Of a DNA stretch of 64,000 bases, positions 18,036-26,315 are shown one piece after another (the stretch's first letter is position 1; each line of letters begins with the position of its first letter). The position numbers and the translations under genes were made by a program. Below the pieces are notes generated by a model. The model worked only from the letters and a program-made list of their open reading frames with translations. It made no database searches and was not told the DNA's origin. The DNA is from Lachnospiraceae bacterium. Its GTDB lineage: Bacteria; Bacillota; Clostridia; Lachnospirales; Lachnospiraceae. The DNA lies in NCBI GenBank assembly GCA_022769005.1, contig JALEKK010000017.1, positions 1 through 64,000 on the forward strand, in the 5' to 3' direction.

Positions 18036-20331
18036 GCTTCTTCCTTTTAAGTGCTAAAATACATATTGTAACAGTTAACAGCGATGACAAAACTAATATA
18101 GATATAACAACGGTAATGTTGACTAACCGTTTATTTTCACTTATATCCTTTATGTTGTCCAAAGCAGGAGTCAAATATTCTCTTTTGTAGGTTTCTCCTA
18201 CAGTCGGTTTTCTCACTGACAGTCCTCTATAGATAACATCCTTCATATTTCCGGCCATATCGTATGATTTTATATATACGGAATGTTCACAGCCGTCAGG
18301 TTTAAAGGCAATATTAAGTATATTATCATCCGTCCCGGAACCTGATCCCGTAATTTCTCCAAAGTCTTTTATTTCCGAAATATTATTAACATATACCGGC
18401 TCTCCGTCGTCAACTCTGTATTCAAAATTTTTAACCGCAATATTATCATTTATAACAAATAAATATTCAACATCATTATTGCTCTCATGTTTATTATCCG
18501 ACAATTTAGTAATTTCAGGTTTGTTCCTATCAACGCAAAATCTGAATATTTTACAAATATCATTTGAATCGGAACTGTTATTGTTGCCGGCTTTATCAAT
18601 CGTATTAATCATAATTGAATATGTACCGTTACCTTTAAAATTATTATTGAATATTCTGTATGAATATTTCTTCAGAATATTTTGCGATTCTTCCGTTACA
18701 TTATATTCAACACCTCTTTTAAGCTCCTTTACTATTCCGTTATGGTACAATAAAACCTGCCTGTATTCATCTCCCATGGAATCTATGTTTAATTCCGTTA
18801 TATTGATATCCGGAGGTTTATTGGTGAAAGTATCCGATAAATTAATAATATTTTCATCCGGAATAAAAACAGATCCATGCTTATTAACCGTAAACGGTAA
18901 AATAATTTTTCGTCCGTTCCCTGCATTATCAACGGCTTCCACACTCAATTCATAGTTATCATCCCGTAATTCCGACATGTTAATTATACAGTTTATGCTG
19001 CTTTTTCTTATCATTTCGCTAAGCTGCGGCATGACTTTAAAAATGTTGTATTCTTCCTGCTTCTCATTAATCGAAATATTTTCCGAAATATCCGTATCGC
19101 CGTGCTTTTCCCCTTTTAATGATATATGTATGTTCTCAGGCGATATATTCCCGTCATGTACGGTTATTTGAGGAAAAATATTTTTATTGGTTGATATACC
19201 TTTTTCCAAATACTTATATTCTATAACAGGTTCATCGCGATCTACGGATAACAGGACGTTTTCCCGATTTATATACCCCGCCCTGTCTCTGATATAAACT
19301 TCCGCCAGGTAATCACCGCTGCCGAGTCCCGCTTTTACTTCTCCTTCAAAGTTTTCCGGAAAATTATTTAACTCCGTCGTTTCCCTTTTGAGATTTTCCT
19401 CATACGAAATCTTTCCGGTTAAGATGTCTCTTACCGTTATTCCGCATTCTTCTATTCCGGAAATCCGTGCTCCGGCTGTAATTCCGCAAATTATATCACC
19501 GTTAAATAAAGGGATATTATTCTTTGAAAACTTATTGCTTTTGACATCTATTTCTATATAATTATTTTCCGCCGCTTCGGAAGATTCAACAATAAAACTA
19601 CCCGTTATAAATTCTTTTGACTTATAAATATCATCCCAAACGGTAAAAAATATGATATTACCCGAATATCCGTCTTTTATCTTGATACTTGCTTTATATT
19701 TGTAAATTTCCCTCGAATCTTCCGTAAAATCTCCTTCCGAATTATCACTTGATCCGTTCCCTGAATTTGGTATCTTCCCTGTTTCAACCGCCTCCTTTGC
19801 ATATCTTTCTTTTTCATATTCATTTGTTAATTCTTTTATATTATCTTTATCTTCTTGTATCTCCTTTTCTTTTTCATCCTCTTTCTTGTCCTCATCGCTT
19901 TGTACAGGCTCCCATAATTCCGCCGGTATGCTTTCTTCCGTTGATATGCCGCTTATTTCATCATACAATCTGTAATACAATATATCTGTTGACTTGTCGG
20001 CACGGAATTCTATATCTAAGGTTATTCCCTTATCTCTGAATATAGTTATTTCTTCATCACCTTTGTTAAGCAGATTGTCATGTCCCGAGGAGCAATTTAT
20101 CAGTTCAAATACTCTCTGTTTTTCTTTTTCCTTTGTTTCGTAGTTTTCACTTGTTCCGTTCTCCCCGTTTTCATTCCCCCTTTCCATATCGTCGCCGCTG
20201 CTGCCGTTGTTATTCTCATCATCATTATCGTTTTTTAGTATTTCCCCGCTGTCTCTCCCTTCCGAGTCATTGCCTTCCGAATCATTGTTTTCGGCATTAA
20301 TGCTTATGCCTGTCAGTGCGCTTATTCCCAA
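18010..20331 (-). CDS. Acidic Ig-like membrane-anchored surface protein
   Basis: About 773-790 residues. The first 200 residues are acidic and low-complexity (D, E, N, S, K). Several Ig-like beta domains follow, marked by repeated boundaries such as SVDRDEPVIEYKY and FCVDRNKPEITKL. A single membrane helix near the C-terminus (VVISILVLSSLLTVTICILA) precedes a basic tail (KRKKHVRFKNKK). There is no LPXTG. The only standard start in frame, a TTG at 20331, cuts through a good signal peptide: upstream in-frame codons read KIICGIFICIVVITAV, so translation probably begins at an ATT or ATA between 20374 and 20403. It lies 14 bases after the kinase stop if extended. A partner or sensor for the kinase is inference. 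Confidence 0.65.
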   Translation of the reverse strand: MGISALTGISINAENNDSEGNDSEGRDSGEILKNDNDDENNNGSSGDDMERGNENGENGTSENYETKEKEKQRVFELINCSSGHDNLLNKGDEEITIFRDKGITLDIEFRADKSTDILYYRLYDEISGISTEESIPAELWEPVQSDEDKKEDEKEKEIQEDKDNIKELTNEYEKERYAKEAVETGKIPNSGNGSSDNSEGDFTEDSREIYKYKASIKIKDGYSGNIIFFTVWDDIYKSKEFITGSFIVESSEAAENNYIEIDVKSNKFSKNNIPLFNGDIICGITAGARISGIEECGITVRDILTGKISYEENLKRETTELNNFPENFEGEVKAGLGSGDYLAEVYIRDRAGYINRENVLLSVDRDEPVIEYKYLEKGISTNKNIFPQITVHDGNISPENIHISLKGEKHGDTDISENISINEKQEEYNIFKVMPQLSEMIRKSSINCIINMSELRDDNYELSVEAVDNAGNGRKIILPFTVNKHGSVFIPDENIINLSDTFTNKPPDINITELNIDSMGDEYRQVLLYHNGIVKELKRGVEYNVTEESQNILKKYSYRIFNNNFKGNGTYSIMINTIDKAGNNNSSDSNDICKIFRFCVDRNKPEITKLSDNKHESNNDVEYLFVINDNIAVKNFEYRVDDGEPVYVNNISEIKDFGEITGSGSGTDDNILNIAFKPDGCEHSVYIKSYDMAGNMKDVIYRGLSVRKPTVGETYKREYLTPALDNIKDISENKRLVNITVVISILVLSSLLTVTICILALKRKKHVRFKNKK

Positions 20332-20395
20332 GACTGCCGTTATTACGACAATACATATAAAAATACCGCAAATAATTTTAATTATTTTTTTATAT

Positions 20396-21925
20396 CTACA
20401 TATTTTTATACTTATTCACCACCGTTTCAGTTGTTTTAATCACCTCATTTAATTTATCTAAGTTTACATGTTCATTTTCTGAATGTGCATTTAATATCTT
20501 TATTCTTTTAATCATATCCGACACTTTTCCGACTGTTTCTTCGGATTTTCCGATTTCAGGCCCTAACCTGCTTACGGCGCTTAAAATCAATATGCTGCAT
20601 CTGTAAATAATAACAGGGTTGCCGTTTTCCTCCCCAAAGTCCAACAAACTGTCAAAATATTCAATATTCTTTAAAATATCCCCCGAACTTCCTTCTTTTA
20701 TCATATTCTGTGAATTAAGTATCCTCCCTCCGACTTTCTTATATATATCGGCTCTTTCATCGGAAGACTGCGATATCCAATACATTGCCTTTCTTATATT
20801 ATCTATGTTGTGCAAATCAAATACTTCGCCGTAATAATACCAATATAAAATACCGATTTCATATGAAATTTCCCCATAAATACTTGATTTTTTTAATTTT
20901 CCGATATTAGGATATACAGCGGATTTTAATTCACGTTCCTCTTCTTCGGAAAAAACAAAATCAGACTTATACTCATAAATAAGAGATCTGAAACTCTGAA
21001 TATCCGATGGGTTGTCTTTCAGTGATAAAATATATGCTTCGGCTCGTTTACCGGGATTATCGCCCGTAATGTCATACATTTTTTCGGTCTCAACATAATT
21101 TTCAAGGGATGATTCTCTTATCAGCTGCTGAAGAAAAACAATAATAAGTAAGCTCAATATGATTGTAATGATGTTAAAATAATGCTTTCTTCTGTTTCTT
21201 TTTTTCAGTTCTTCAAGAGAATGTCTTACGTCAGATATACTTTTATATCTCTTGTCCCTGTCTGCAGAAATGCATTTTAACAAAATGTTGTAAATATTCC
21301 TGTTTATCTTTTTATTTGATAAACCGTATAGTTCAATGCATGTTTTTCCAAAAGAGTATATATCCGTTCTGACGTCTGCCGAGCAGGTCAAAACCTGTTC
21401 AGGAGACGCATATCCGTATGTTCCCCAAATTTCTTTGTTGCCGCGATAAACCGCCGCTCCGAAATCGACAAGATAAACTTTAAAGTCTTTTGAAATAATA
21501 ATATTACCGGGCTTTAAATCAGCATAAATTATCGGCGGATCATGGTTATGCAAATATTCCAATACCGACAAAATTTGCATAATTATTTTAAAAATCTGTT
21601 TACCTGACAGTGCATCGTTTGCCGATATCTCGCCGATATTTTTGCCTTCAATGTAGTCTTCAATAATTAAGATTGACGTATCGGAATATAAGATGTCTGT
21701 TATTCTCGGAATATGTTGATGTCTGCATTCATTTAATACGGTTACTTCCCTCATAACCTCCGCGTAATAAGCATTGTCGGACTCTTTTATTGCAACATCT
21801 ATGCAAAGCTTCATGTCAAATGCTTTATATACGGTACTTAATGCTCCATGCCCGATAATTCCTGATATTTTATATCTGTTGTTTACTATGTCACCTATGT
21901 GCATATTATTACCTGTTTTAAACAT
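20396..21925 (-). CDS. Transmembrane Ser/Thr protein kinase
   Basis: A Hanks-type kinase domain at about residues 15-240. The glycine loop is GHGALSTVYKA, the ATP-anchoring lysine is K47 in VAIK, the catalytic loop is YADLKPGN (residues 134-141; the usual HRD is YAD, common in this lineage), and DFG is at 154-156. A membrane helix (about 250-267) is followed by about 240 residues outside the membrane that look helical and TPR-like, with no PASTA repeats. The better start is probably the second Met (21904): the first ATG at 21923-21925 lies inside the tandem-repeat array. First gene of the kinase / Ig-like / DUF6382 operon. Confidence 0.85.
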   Translation of the reverse strand: MFKTGNNMHIGDIVNNRYKISGIIGHGALSTVYKAFDMKLCIDVAIKESDNAYYAEVMREVTVLNECRHQHIPRITDILYSDTSILIIEDYIEGKNIGEISANDALSGKQIFKIIMQILSVLEYLHNHDPPIIYADLKPGNIIISKDFKVYLVDFGAAVYRGNKEIWGTYGYASPEQVLTCSADVRTDIYSFGKTCIELYGLSNKKINRNIYNILLKCISADRDKRYKSISDVRHSLEELKKRNRRKHYFNIITIILSLLIIVFLQQLIRESSLENYVETEKMYDITGDNPGKRAEAYILSLKDNPSDIQSFRSLIYEYKSDFVFSEEEERELKSAVYPNIGKLKKSSIYGEISYEIGILYWYYYGEVFDLHNIDNIRKAMYWISQSSDERADIYKKVGGRILNSQNMIKEGSSGDILKNIEYFDSLLDFGEENGNPVIIYRCSILILSAVSRLGPEIGKSEETVGKVSDMIKRIKILNAHSENEHVNLDKLNEVIKTTETVVNKYKNM

Positions 21926-22134
21926 GTTTGAACGATTTGTTCATAAGAATATTCTGAAAATGTTTGAATGAATTACGTGAAAATTTCTGATATGTTTGAA
22001 CGATTGAATTACATGAAAATTTCCGGTATGTTTGAATGAATGAATTACATGAAAGTTCGAATATGTTTGAACAAATGAATTACATGAAAGTTTTGAATAT
22101 ATTTGAACAGAGCGTTCATAAGAAAATATAAGAT
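21924..22134 (-). repeat. Six 36-bp tandem repeats in the kinase leader
   Basis: Units begin at 21924, 21960, 21992, 22028, 22063 and 22099, with lengths 36, 32, 36, 35, 36 and about 36. The consensus starts ATGTTTGAACGAATGAATTA and continues CATGAAAGTTTTGAAT. The first and last units share a different second half (GTTCATAAGAA), so the array looks bounded. The repeats are contiguous with no spacers, so this is not a CRISPR. They lie inside the predicted 5' untranslated region of the kinase mRNA. A weak minus-strand ORF (21941-22174) crosses them in 12-residue periods but has no ribosome binding site. Confidence 0.8.
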
Positions 22135-22165
22135 AGAATAAAGAAAAATATAAAGATATCAAATC

Positions 22166-22222
22166 GGATTTCAATAACAGAAATCCTGCTCAAAGAATAA
22201 AACGAAAATTTGTTTTTGTCAA
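22166..22222 (-). promoter_or_regulatory. Promoter and 5' hairpin of the kinase operon
   Basis: On the minus strand: -35 TTGACA (22217-22222), 17-base spacer, -10 TATTCT (22194-22199). The transcript would start near 22187 and open directly into a perfect 7-bp hairpin, GGATTTC/GAAATCC (22166-22172 with 22180-22186). A stem at the very 5' end typically protects mRNA. The leader is then about 280 bases and includes the tandem repeats. Confidence 0.7.
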
Positions 22223-22341
22223 TATTTTTAATGCTCCTTTTATGCATATATTTTATTTTTTTCAGCCTTTCTTCCCTCCCTTTTGTTCTCATAAACTCAC
22301 ATGATATATGCTGGTTCTATAAAATATATATTTTTTGGTAT

Positions 22342-22402
22342 TTGCAAGCAACAGGTTGAAAGTATATTATGAGCGTAAGCTAATTGAGTTAAGGAAATTA
22401 AC
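22342..22402 (+). promoter_or_regulatory. Promoter and dyad upstream of aldehyde dehydrogenase
   Basis: Plus-strand -35 TTGCAA (22342-22347), 17-base spacer, -10 TATTAT (22365-22370). A dyad GTTAA-GGAAA-TTAAC at 22388-22402 lies just after the expected start of transcription and could be an operator. It resembles but does not match a Rex site. The remaining 22223-22341 holds nothing recognisable. Confidence 0.6.
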
Positions 22403-22473
22403 CCATATTATTTTTTAATTAAATATCTAAACCATATCCAAATCGTAGGTTATGATTATGAAGGAGGTCTCTT

Positions 22474-23961
22474 ATGGAAGTTAAATTACAGGAAAAATAC
22501 AAGTTATTTATTAACGGCGAATGGAAAGACGCATCAGACGGCGCAACAGTAAAGACATACAGCCCTGTTGACGGTTCTCTTCTCGCTGAAGTTGCAGAAG
22601 CTACAAAAGAAGACGTAGATGCAGCTGTTAAAGCAGCAAGAGAAGCATTTAAGACATGGAAGAACACAACAGTTAAGGAAAGAGCTAAGATACTTAATAA
22701 AATCGCGGATATCATCGACGAAAATGCCGAATTCCTCGCAACAGTTGAATCAATGGATAACGGTAAACCAATCAGAGAGACAATGGCAGTTGATGTTCCT
22801 TTGGCAGCTGAGCACTTCCGTTATTTTGCGGCAGCTATCATCGCAGAAGAAGACAGTGCCAAGTTATTGGACAACAATACATTAAGCCTTATTCTTCGTG
22901 AGCCTATCGGCGTTGTAGGACAGATTGTTCCATGGAACTTCCCATTCCTCATGGGTGCATGGAAACTCGCTCCTGTACTTGCAAGCGGTTGCGTTACGGT
23001 TCTTAAGACATCAAGCACAACACCTCTCAGCGTACTCGAATTTGCTAAGCTCGTTCAGGATGTTTTACCTGCAGGCGTATTTAATGTAATAACAGGTTCA
23101 GGTTCTAAGTCAGGTCAGTATATCCTTGACCATGAAGGATTTGACAAGCTCGCATTCACAGGTTCAACAGAGGTAGGTTACAACGTTGCCAAGGCAGCTG
23201 CCGAAAAGCTTATCCCTGCTACTCTTGAATTAGGCGGTAAGTCAGCAAACATCATTTTCCCTGACTGTGACTTCGAGCAGGCTCTTGACGGCGCTCAGCT
23301 TGGTATCCTCTTCAACCAAGGCCAGGTTTGCTGTGCAGGCTCAAGAATCTTTGTTCATGAAGATATTTATGATAAGTTCGTACCTGAACTTGTTAAGAGA
23401 TTTAACAGCATAACAGTAGGTAATCCACTTGATCCTAATACACAGATGGGTGCACAGATTGACAAGCGTCAGATGAATAAAATCCTCAGCTACGTACAGA
23501 TCGGTAAGGAAGAAGGAGCTAAAGTTCTTTGCGGCGGCGAACAGTTTACTGAAAACGGACTTGAGAACGGATGCTTCATTCGTCCTACACTTCTCGGAGA
23601 TGTAACTAATGATATGAGAGTCGCAAGAGAGGAAATCTTCGGACCTGTTGCATGTATCATTAAGTTTAAGTCTGAAGAAGAAGTAATCGCTATGGCTAAC
23701 GACAGCGAATACGGTCTCGGCGGCGCGGTATTTACAAATGATCTTAACAGAGCAATCCGTGTGTCACGTGCCATCGAAACAGGTCGTATGTGGGTTAACA
23801 CATACAATGCAATTCCTGAAGGCGCTCCGTTCGGCGGTTACAAGAAATCCGGTATCGGACGTGAGACTCATAAGGTTATCTTAGAGCACTATACACAGAT
23901 GAAAAACATCCTTATCAACTTAAGCGGTTCTCCAAGCGGATTCTACCCTAAGAAGGATTAA
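22474..23961 (+). CDS. NAD(P)-dependent aldehyde dehydrogenase
   Basis: A 495-residue member of the aldehyde dehydrogenase superfamily (PF00171), oxidising an aldehyde to the acid in the cytoplasm. Key residues are present: Asn154 in VPWNFP, the general base Glu252 in LELGGKS, and the nucleophile Cys286 in NQGQVCCAGSR. The closest relatives by look are the AldA/AldB acetaldehyde or general aldehyde types rather than AdhE or CoA-acylating enzymes. A strong AAGGAGG site and codon use rich in preferred codons point to high expression. It is transcribed alone and ends at a strong terminator. Substrate not determinable. Confidence 0.88.
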   Translation: MEVKLQEKYKLFINGEWKDASDGATVKTYSPVDGSLLAEVAEATKEDVDAAVKAAREAFKTWKNTTVKERAKILNKIADIIDENAEFLATVESMDNGKPIRETMAVDVPLAAEHFRYFAAAIIAEEDSAKLLDNNTLSLILREPIGVVGQIVPWNFPFLMGAWKLAPVLASGCVTVLKTSSTTPLSVLEFAKLVQDVLPAGVFNVITGSGSKSGQYILDHEGFDKLAFTGSTEVGYNVAKAAAEKLIPATLELGGKSANIIFPDCDFEQALDGAQLGILFNQGQVCCAGSRIFVHEDIYDKFVPELVKRFNSITVGNPLDPNTQMGAQIDKRQMNKILSYVQIGKEEGAKVLCGGEQFTENGLENGCFIRPTLLGDVTNDMRVAREEIFGPVACIIKFKSEEEVIAMANDSEYGLGGAVFTNDLNRAIRVSRAIETGRMWVNTYNAIPEGAPFGGYKKSGIGRETHKVILEHYTQMKNILINLSGSPSGFYPKKD

Positions 23962-23990
23962 TTAAAAATTTAAATATAAATCACATATCA

Positions 23991-24060
23991 CATACACATA
24001 CTAAACACACAAATCACATACACATACTAAACACACAAATTACATACACATACAATAAAC
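23991..24060 (+). repeat. 26-bp direct repeats after aldehyde dehydrogenase
   Basis: Two full units and one partial unit of a 26-bp sequence starting CATACACATACTAAACACAC, at 23991-24016, 24017-24042 and 24043 onward. They lie in the 3' untranslated stretch between the stop codon and the terminator. Purine-poor on this strand; no function apparent. Confidence 0.75.
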
Positions 24061-24062
24061 AG

Positions 24063-24111
24063 AAGCTCGGACAGTTAGGTTATATCAACCTGAGTCCGAG
24101 CTTTTGTTTTA
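24063..24111 (+). terminator. Terminator of aldehyde dehydrogenase
   Basis: A 10-bp perfect stem AAGCTCGGAC/GTCCGAGCTT (24063-24072 with 24094-24103) with an inner AGGTT/AACCT stem, followed by TTTTGTTTT. Confidence 0.9.
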
Positions 24112-24154
24112 TATTAAATATTTATATTGTTTAAAATTTCTACGTGAATTGTCC

Positions 24155-24952
24155 TCAATTATTCTCCGGTTCGAAACTAATATGATCAACTGCAAAATCT
24201 TTACCGTTTTCAGATAAAATATGTTCACATTTTACCTTTTCTCCCGGATTAACTTCCGTGATATCTGCGTAAGAATATTTCTTTACACCTGCGTCATTTA
24301 CATATGAATATGCTATAATTCCGCTTTTCCATTTATAAGCCGATTTATTTGTTACGGTTATGTCCAGAACATTTTCTCCCGATAAATTAAAATCAAAGCC
24401 GTCAATTGAATATTCACTTGCATCCGCATAGTATTCCTTTCCGGCTTCCACACCTTCCCCGACATTTCTTATGACACATTCACTCAGAAATAATTTCGGA
24501 GATGTCATGTTTCTTCTGTATTGTGAGCCTTCATCCAATACAAGCAGCCTCACTTCCTTTGAACCGTGAGCCGGAATATCAACAGCCAGTCTTTTTGTGG
24601 CATATATTATATTTTCACAGGAAAAATACCTTCGTATATCAACAGGATCATCTATTTCATTTCCTGCACTATCCTGCTTTGCAATATCTATCGTACCGTC
24701 TATTACCGCCTGATCGATTCTGTTATCGCTGTCATTTTTGACCGTAGCGGTTATTATACCGTTTGCAGCATCATATTTTGCGTCACTTATTGTTATTCCC
24801 GGATACCTGTCCGAAACGTAATCCGTTGCCAAAGTGACTTCGGCTTCTCCTCCCCCGGAGGAAGTATTTGTTTCGTTAGTGCCGCAACCGGCTAAAATGA
24901 CGCTTATACCCGCTGCAGCCGCAAATATTGATGCTTTCTTTATATTTTTCAT
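24155..24952 (-). CDS. Putative lipoprotein of unknown function
   Basis: From the Met at 24952 the product is 265 residues with a lipoprotein signal: KKASIFAAAAGISVILAGC, lipobox LAGC, then a serine/glycine-rich linker. The mature part has two beta-rich segments with phrases such as ITATVKNDSDNRIDQAVIDG and VLDITVTNKSAYKWKSGIIA, like FxLYD/DUF5780-type domains that compare free and structured strands. A longer frame runs 55 residues upstream into hydE and is rejected. Located directly downstream of hydE (22 bases). Function unknown. Confidence 0.7.
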   Translation of the reverse strand: MKNIKKASIFAAAAGISVILAGCGTNETNTSSGGGEAEVTLATDYVSDRYPGITISDAKYDAANGIITATVKNDSDNRIDQAVIDGTIDIAKQDSAGNEIDDPVDIRRYFSCENIIYATKRLAVDIPAHGSKEVRLLVLDEGSQYRRNMTSPKLFLSECVIRNVGEGVEAGKEYYADASEYSIDGFDFNLSGENVLDITVTNKSAYKWKSGIIAYSYVNDAGVKKYSYADITEVNPGEKVKCEHILSENGKDFAVDHISFEPENN

Positions 24953-24974
24953 AATTATGACGTTCTGACCTCCA

Positions 24975-26048
24975 TCAAAAAATCGGGGTTTTATTTTTGA
25001 ATTTGACTTTTGAATCTCCTCTGACATTTGCAATATGATTTCCCGTTGTTTCAACCCGTCGTGTAAGACACATAATGCATTCCGCAGCTTCGTCACCGGT
25101 ACATATTTTACCGTCATATAATGCGTATTTCGCTCTTACGCTTGTAGGAGAGAGATTAGGCATTACTACATTGCCTCCGGCAAGTATACCCTGTTCTCTG
25201 CCTGTTCGGTGTAAAGAACCCAGTGCCGTTGTTGCCGGAAGAAGCACATTAGGCTGCATAAGCCTTGTAATTGCAAGAACATGCAGCGTATCTTCTATCT
25301 TTCCGTTTGGCATGTCCGCAAATGGTGTGTCGTGATTGGCGATAAAAGGTCCCATGCCTATCATATGAGGTTGAAATTCTTTCATAAAAAGCAAATCTTC
25401 AATAATGTTATCAACAGTCTGATATGGCGAACCTATCATAATTCCGCAGCCCACCTGATATCCTATTGCTTTCAAATCCTTAAGACACTCCACTCTTGCG
25501 GAAATACTCTGTGAAGGGCTGTGTATCATACTGTAATGTTCTTCGTTTATTGTTTCATGTCTGAGCAAATACCTGTCCGCTCCCGCTTCATAAAACTTAA
25601 CATATGAATCATGACTCTTTTCACCTATTGAAAGTGTAATTGCACAATCAGGGTGTAGCTGCTTAATTGAACGGATAATATCGCACATATAATCGTCGGT
25701 AAAAAAGGGATCTTCTCCGCCTTGAAGCACAAAGGTCCTGAATCCCAAACCATAACCAATATCCGAGCATTCGAGAATCTCATCAAATGAAAGTCTGTAT
25801 CTGTCGGCGTTCCTGTTGCTCGCTCTTATTCCGCAATACACACAGTCTTTTTTACAATAATTGGTAAATTCTATAAGTCCTCGGATATATACTTCATCGC
25901 CGTATACTTCTTTTTTTACCTCTCTTGCCTGTGAATATAAGAACTCCTCGTCTTCTTTTGTGAGAGTTGTAAGAAGTTGTTTTAACTCACCGTAACCCAA
26001 TATAGTATCTTTTCTCAGTTTTTTAATCAATTCCGTATTAGTACTCAT
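24975..26048 (-). CDS. hydE: [FeFe]-hydrogenase maturase HydE (radical SAM)
   Basis: HydE (357 aa) is a radical-SAM enzyme that acts with HydG and HydF to build the 2Fe subcluster of [FeFe] hydrogenase. The 4Fe-4S/SAM motif is Cys65, Cys69, Cys72 (CKKDCVYC), followed by the GGE-type segment VLQGGEDPFF. The C-terminal part (NVVMPNLSPTSVRAKYALYD) is typical and distinguishes it from BioB. hydF lies 1 kb upstream on the same strand with a lipoprotein gene between, and the hydrogenase is 13 kb away. hydG is not in the window. Confidence 0.92.
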   Translation of the reverse strand: MSTNTELIKKLRKDTILGYGELKQLLTTLTKEDEEFLYSQAREVKKEVYGDEVYIRGLIEFTNYCKKDCVYCGIRASNRNADRYRLSFDEILECSDIGYGLGFRTFVLQGGEDPFFTDDYMCDIIRSIKQLHPDCAITLSIGEKSHDSYVKFYEAGADRYLLRHETINEEHYSMIHSPSQSISARVECLKDLKAIGYQVGCGIMIGSPYQTVDNIIEDLLFMKEFQPHMIGMGPFIANHDTPFADMPNGKIEDTLHVLAITRLMQPNVLLPATTALGSLHRTGREQGILAGGNVVMPNLSPTSVRAKYALYDGKICTGDEAAECIMCLTRRVETTGNHIANVRGDSKVKFKNKTPIF

Positions 26049-26100
26049 AATAACCTCAATACAACATTATTCCCATATTCAACCGCATAATAAACGACAT

Positions 26101-26125
26101 AACGGTCAGTTATTTATATACCGTT
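26101..26125. promoter_or_regulatory. Inverted repeat upstream of hydE
   Basis: AACGGT (26101-26106) and ACCGTT (26120-26125) form a 6-bp dyad 50 bases upstream of the hydE start. It could be an operator, but no confident -10/-35 pair was found beside it. The segment 26160-26220 next to it is markedly GC-richer than its surroundings and contains small dyads such as GGTG/CACC. Confidence 0.3.
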
Positions 26126-26238
26126 TTTAATAATATGATATAAGTGTCAAAAGTACATTGATAAGTCCTCCCGCTGCCGGCATGCAGGCATGTGCGGTGT
26201 CTGACTTTCGGCACCGTAATCATAATATTATAAAATCA

Positions 26239-26301
26239 AAAAGCGCGAAGCAACCGATATGAAACATTTATACGTATTCATATCCGCCGTTTCGCACTTT
26301 T
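26239..26301 (-). terminator. Terminator downstream of lipoprotein gene
   Basis: An imperfect 25-base-per-arm inverted repeat, with blocks AAAAG, GCGAA/TTCGC and GATATGAA/TTCATATC. On the minus-strand transcript it is followed by CTTTTTGATTTT, so it ends the gene at 26316-26912. Confidence 0.75.
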
Positions 26302-26315
26302 CTTTATTTAAATAA

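Noticed and set aside
21924-22134. CRISPR-like array upstream of the kinase
   Set aside because: Units are directly contiguous with no unique spacers, and no cas genes are nearby; it is a plain tandem repeat.
21941-22174. Minus-strand ORF of 77 codons over the tandem repeats
   Set aside because: It starts at TTG only about a dozen bases from the predicted transcript start, has no ribosome binding site, and its residues follow from the repeat; two units are not multiples of three.
22388-22402. Rex-binding site ahead of aldehyde dehydrogenase
   Set aside because: The spacing between the TTAA halves is one base different from the Rex consensus and the outer TTG/CAA bases are missing.
24953-25117. 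55-residue N-terminal extension of the lipoprotein at 24155
   Set aside because: It overlaps hydE and would bury the lipoprotein signal peptide; the Met at 24952 gives a normal lipobox protein.
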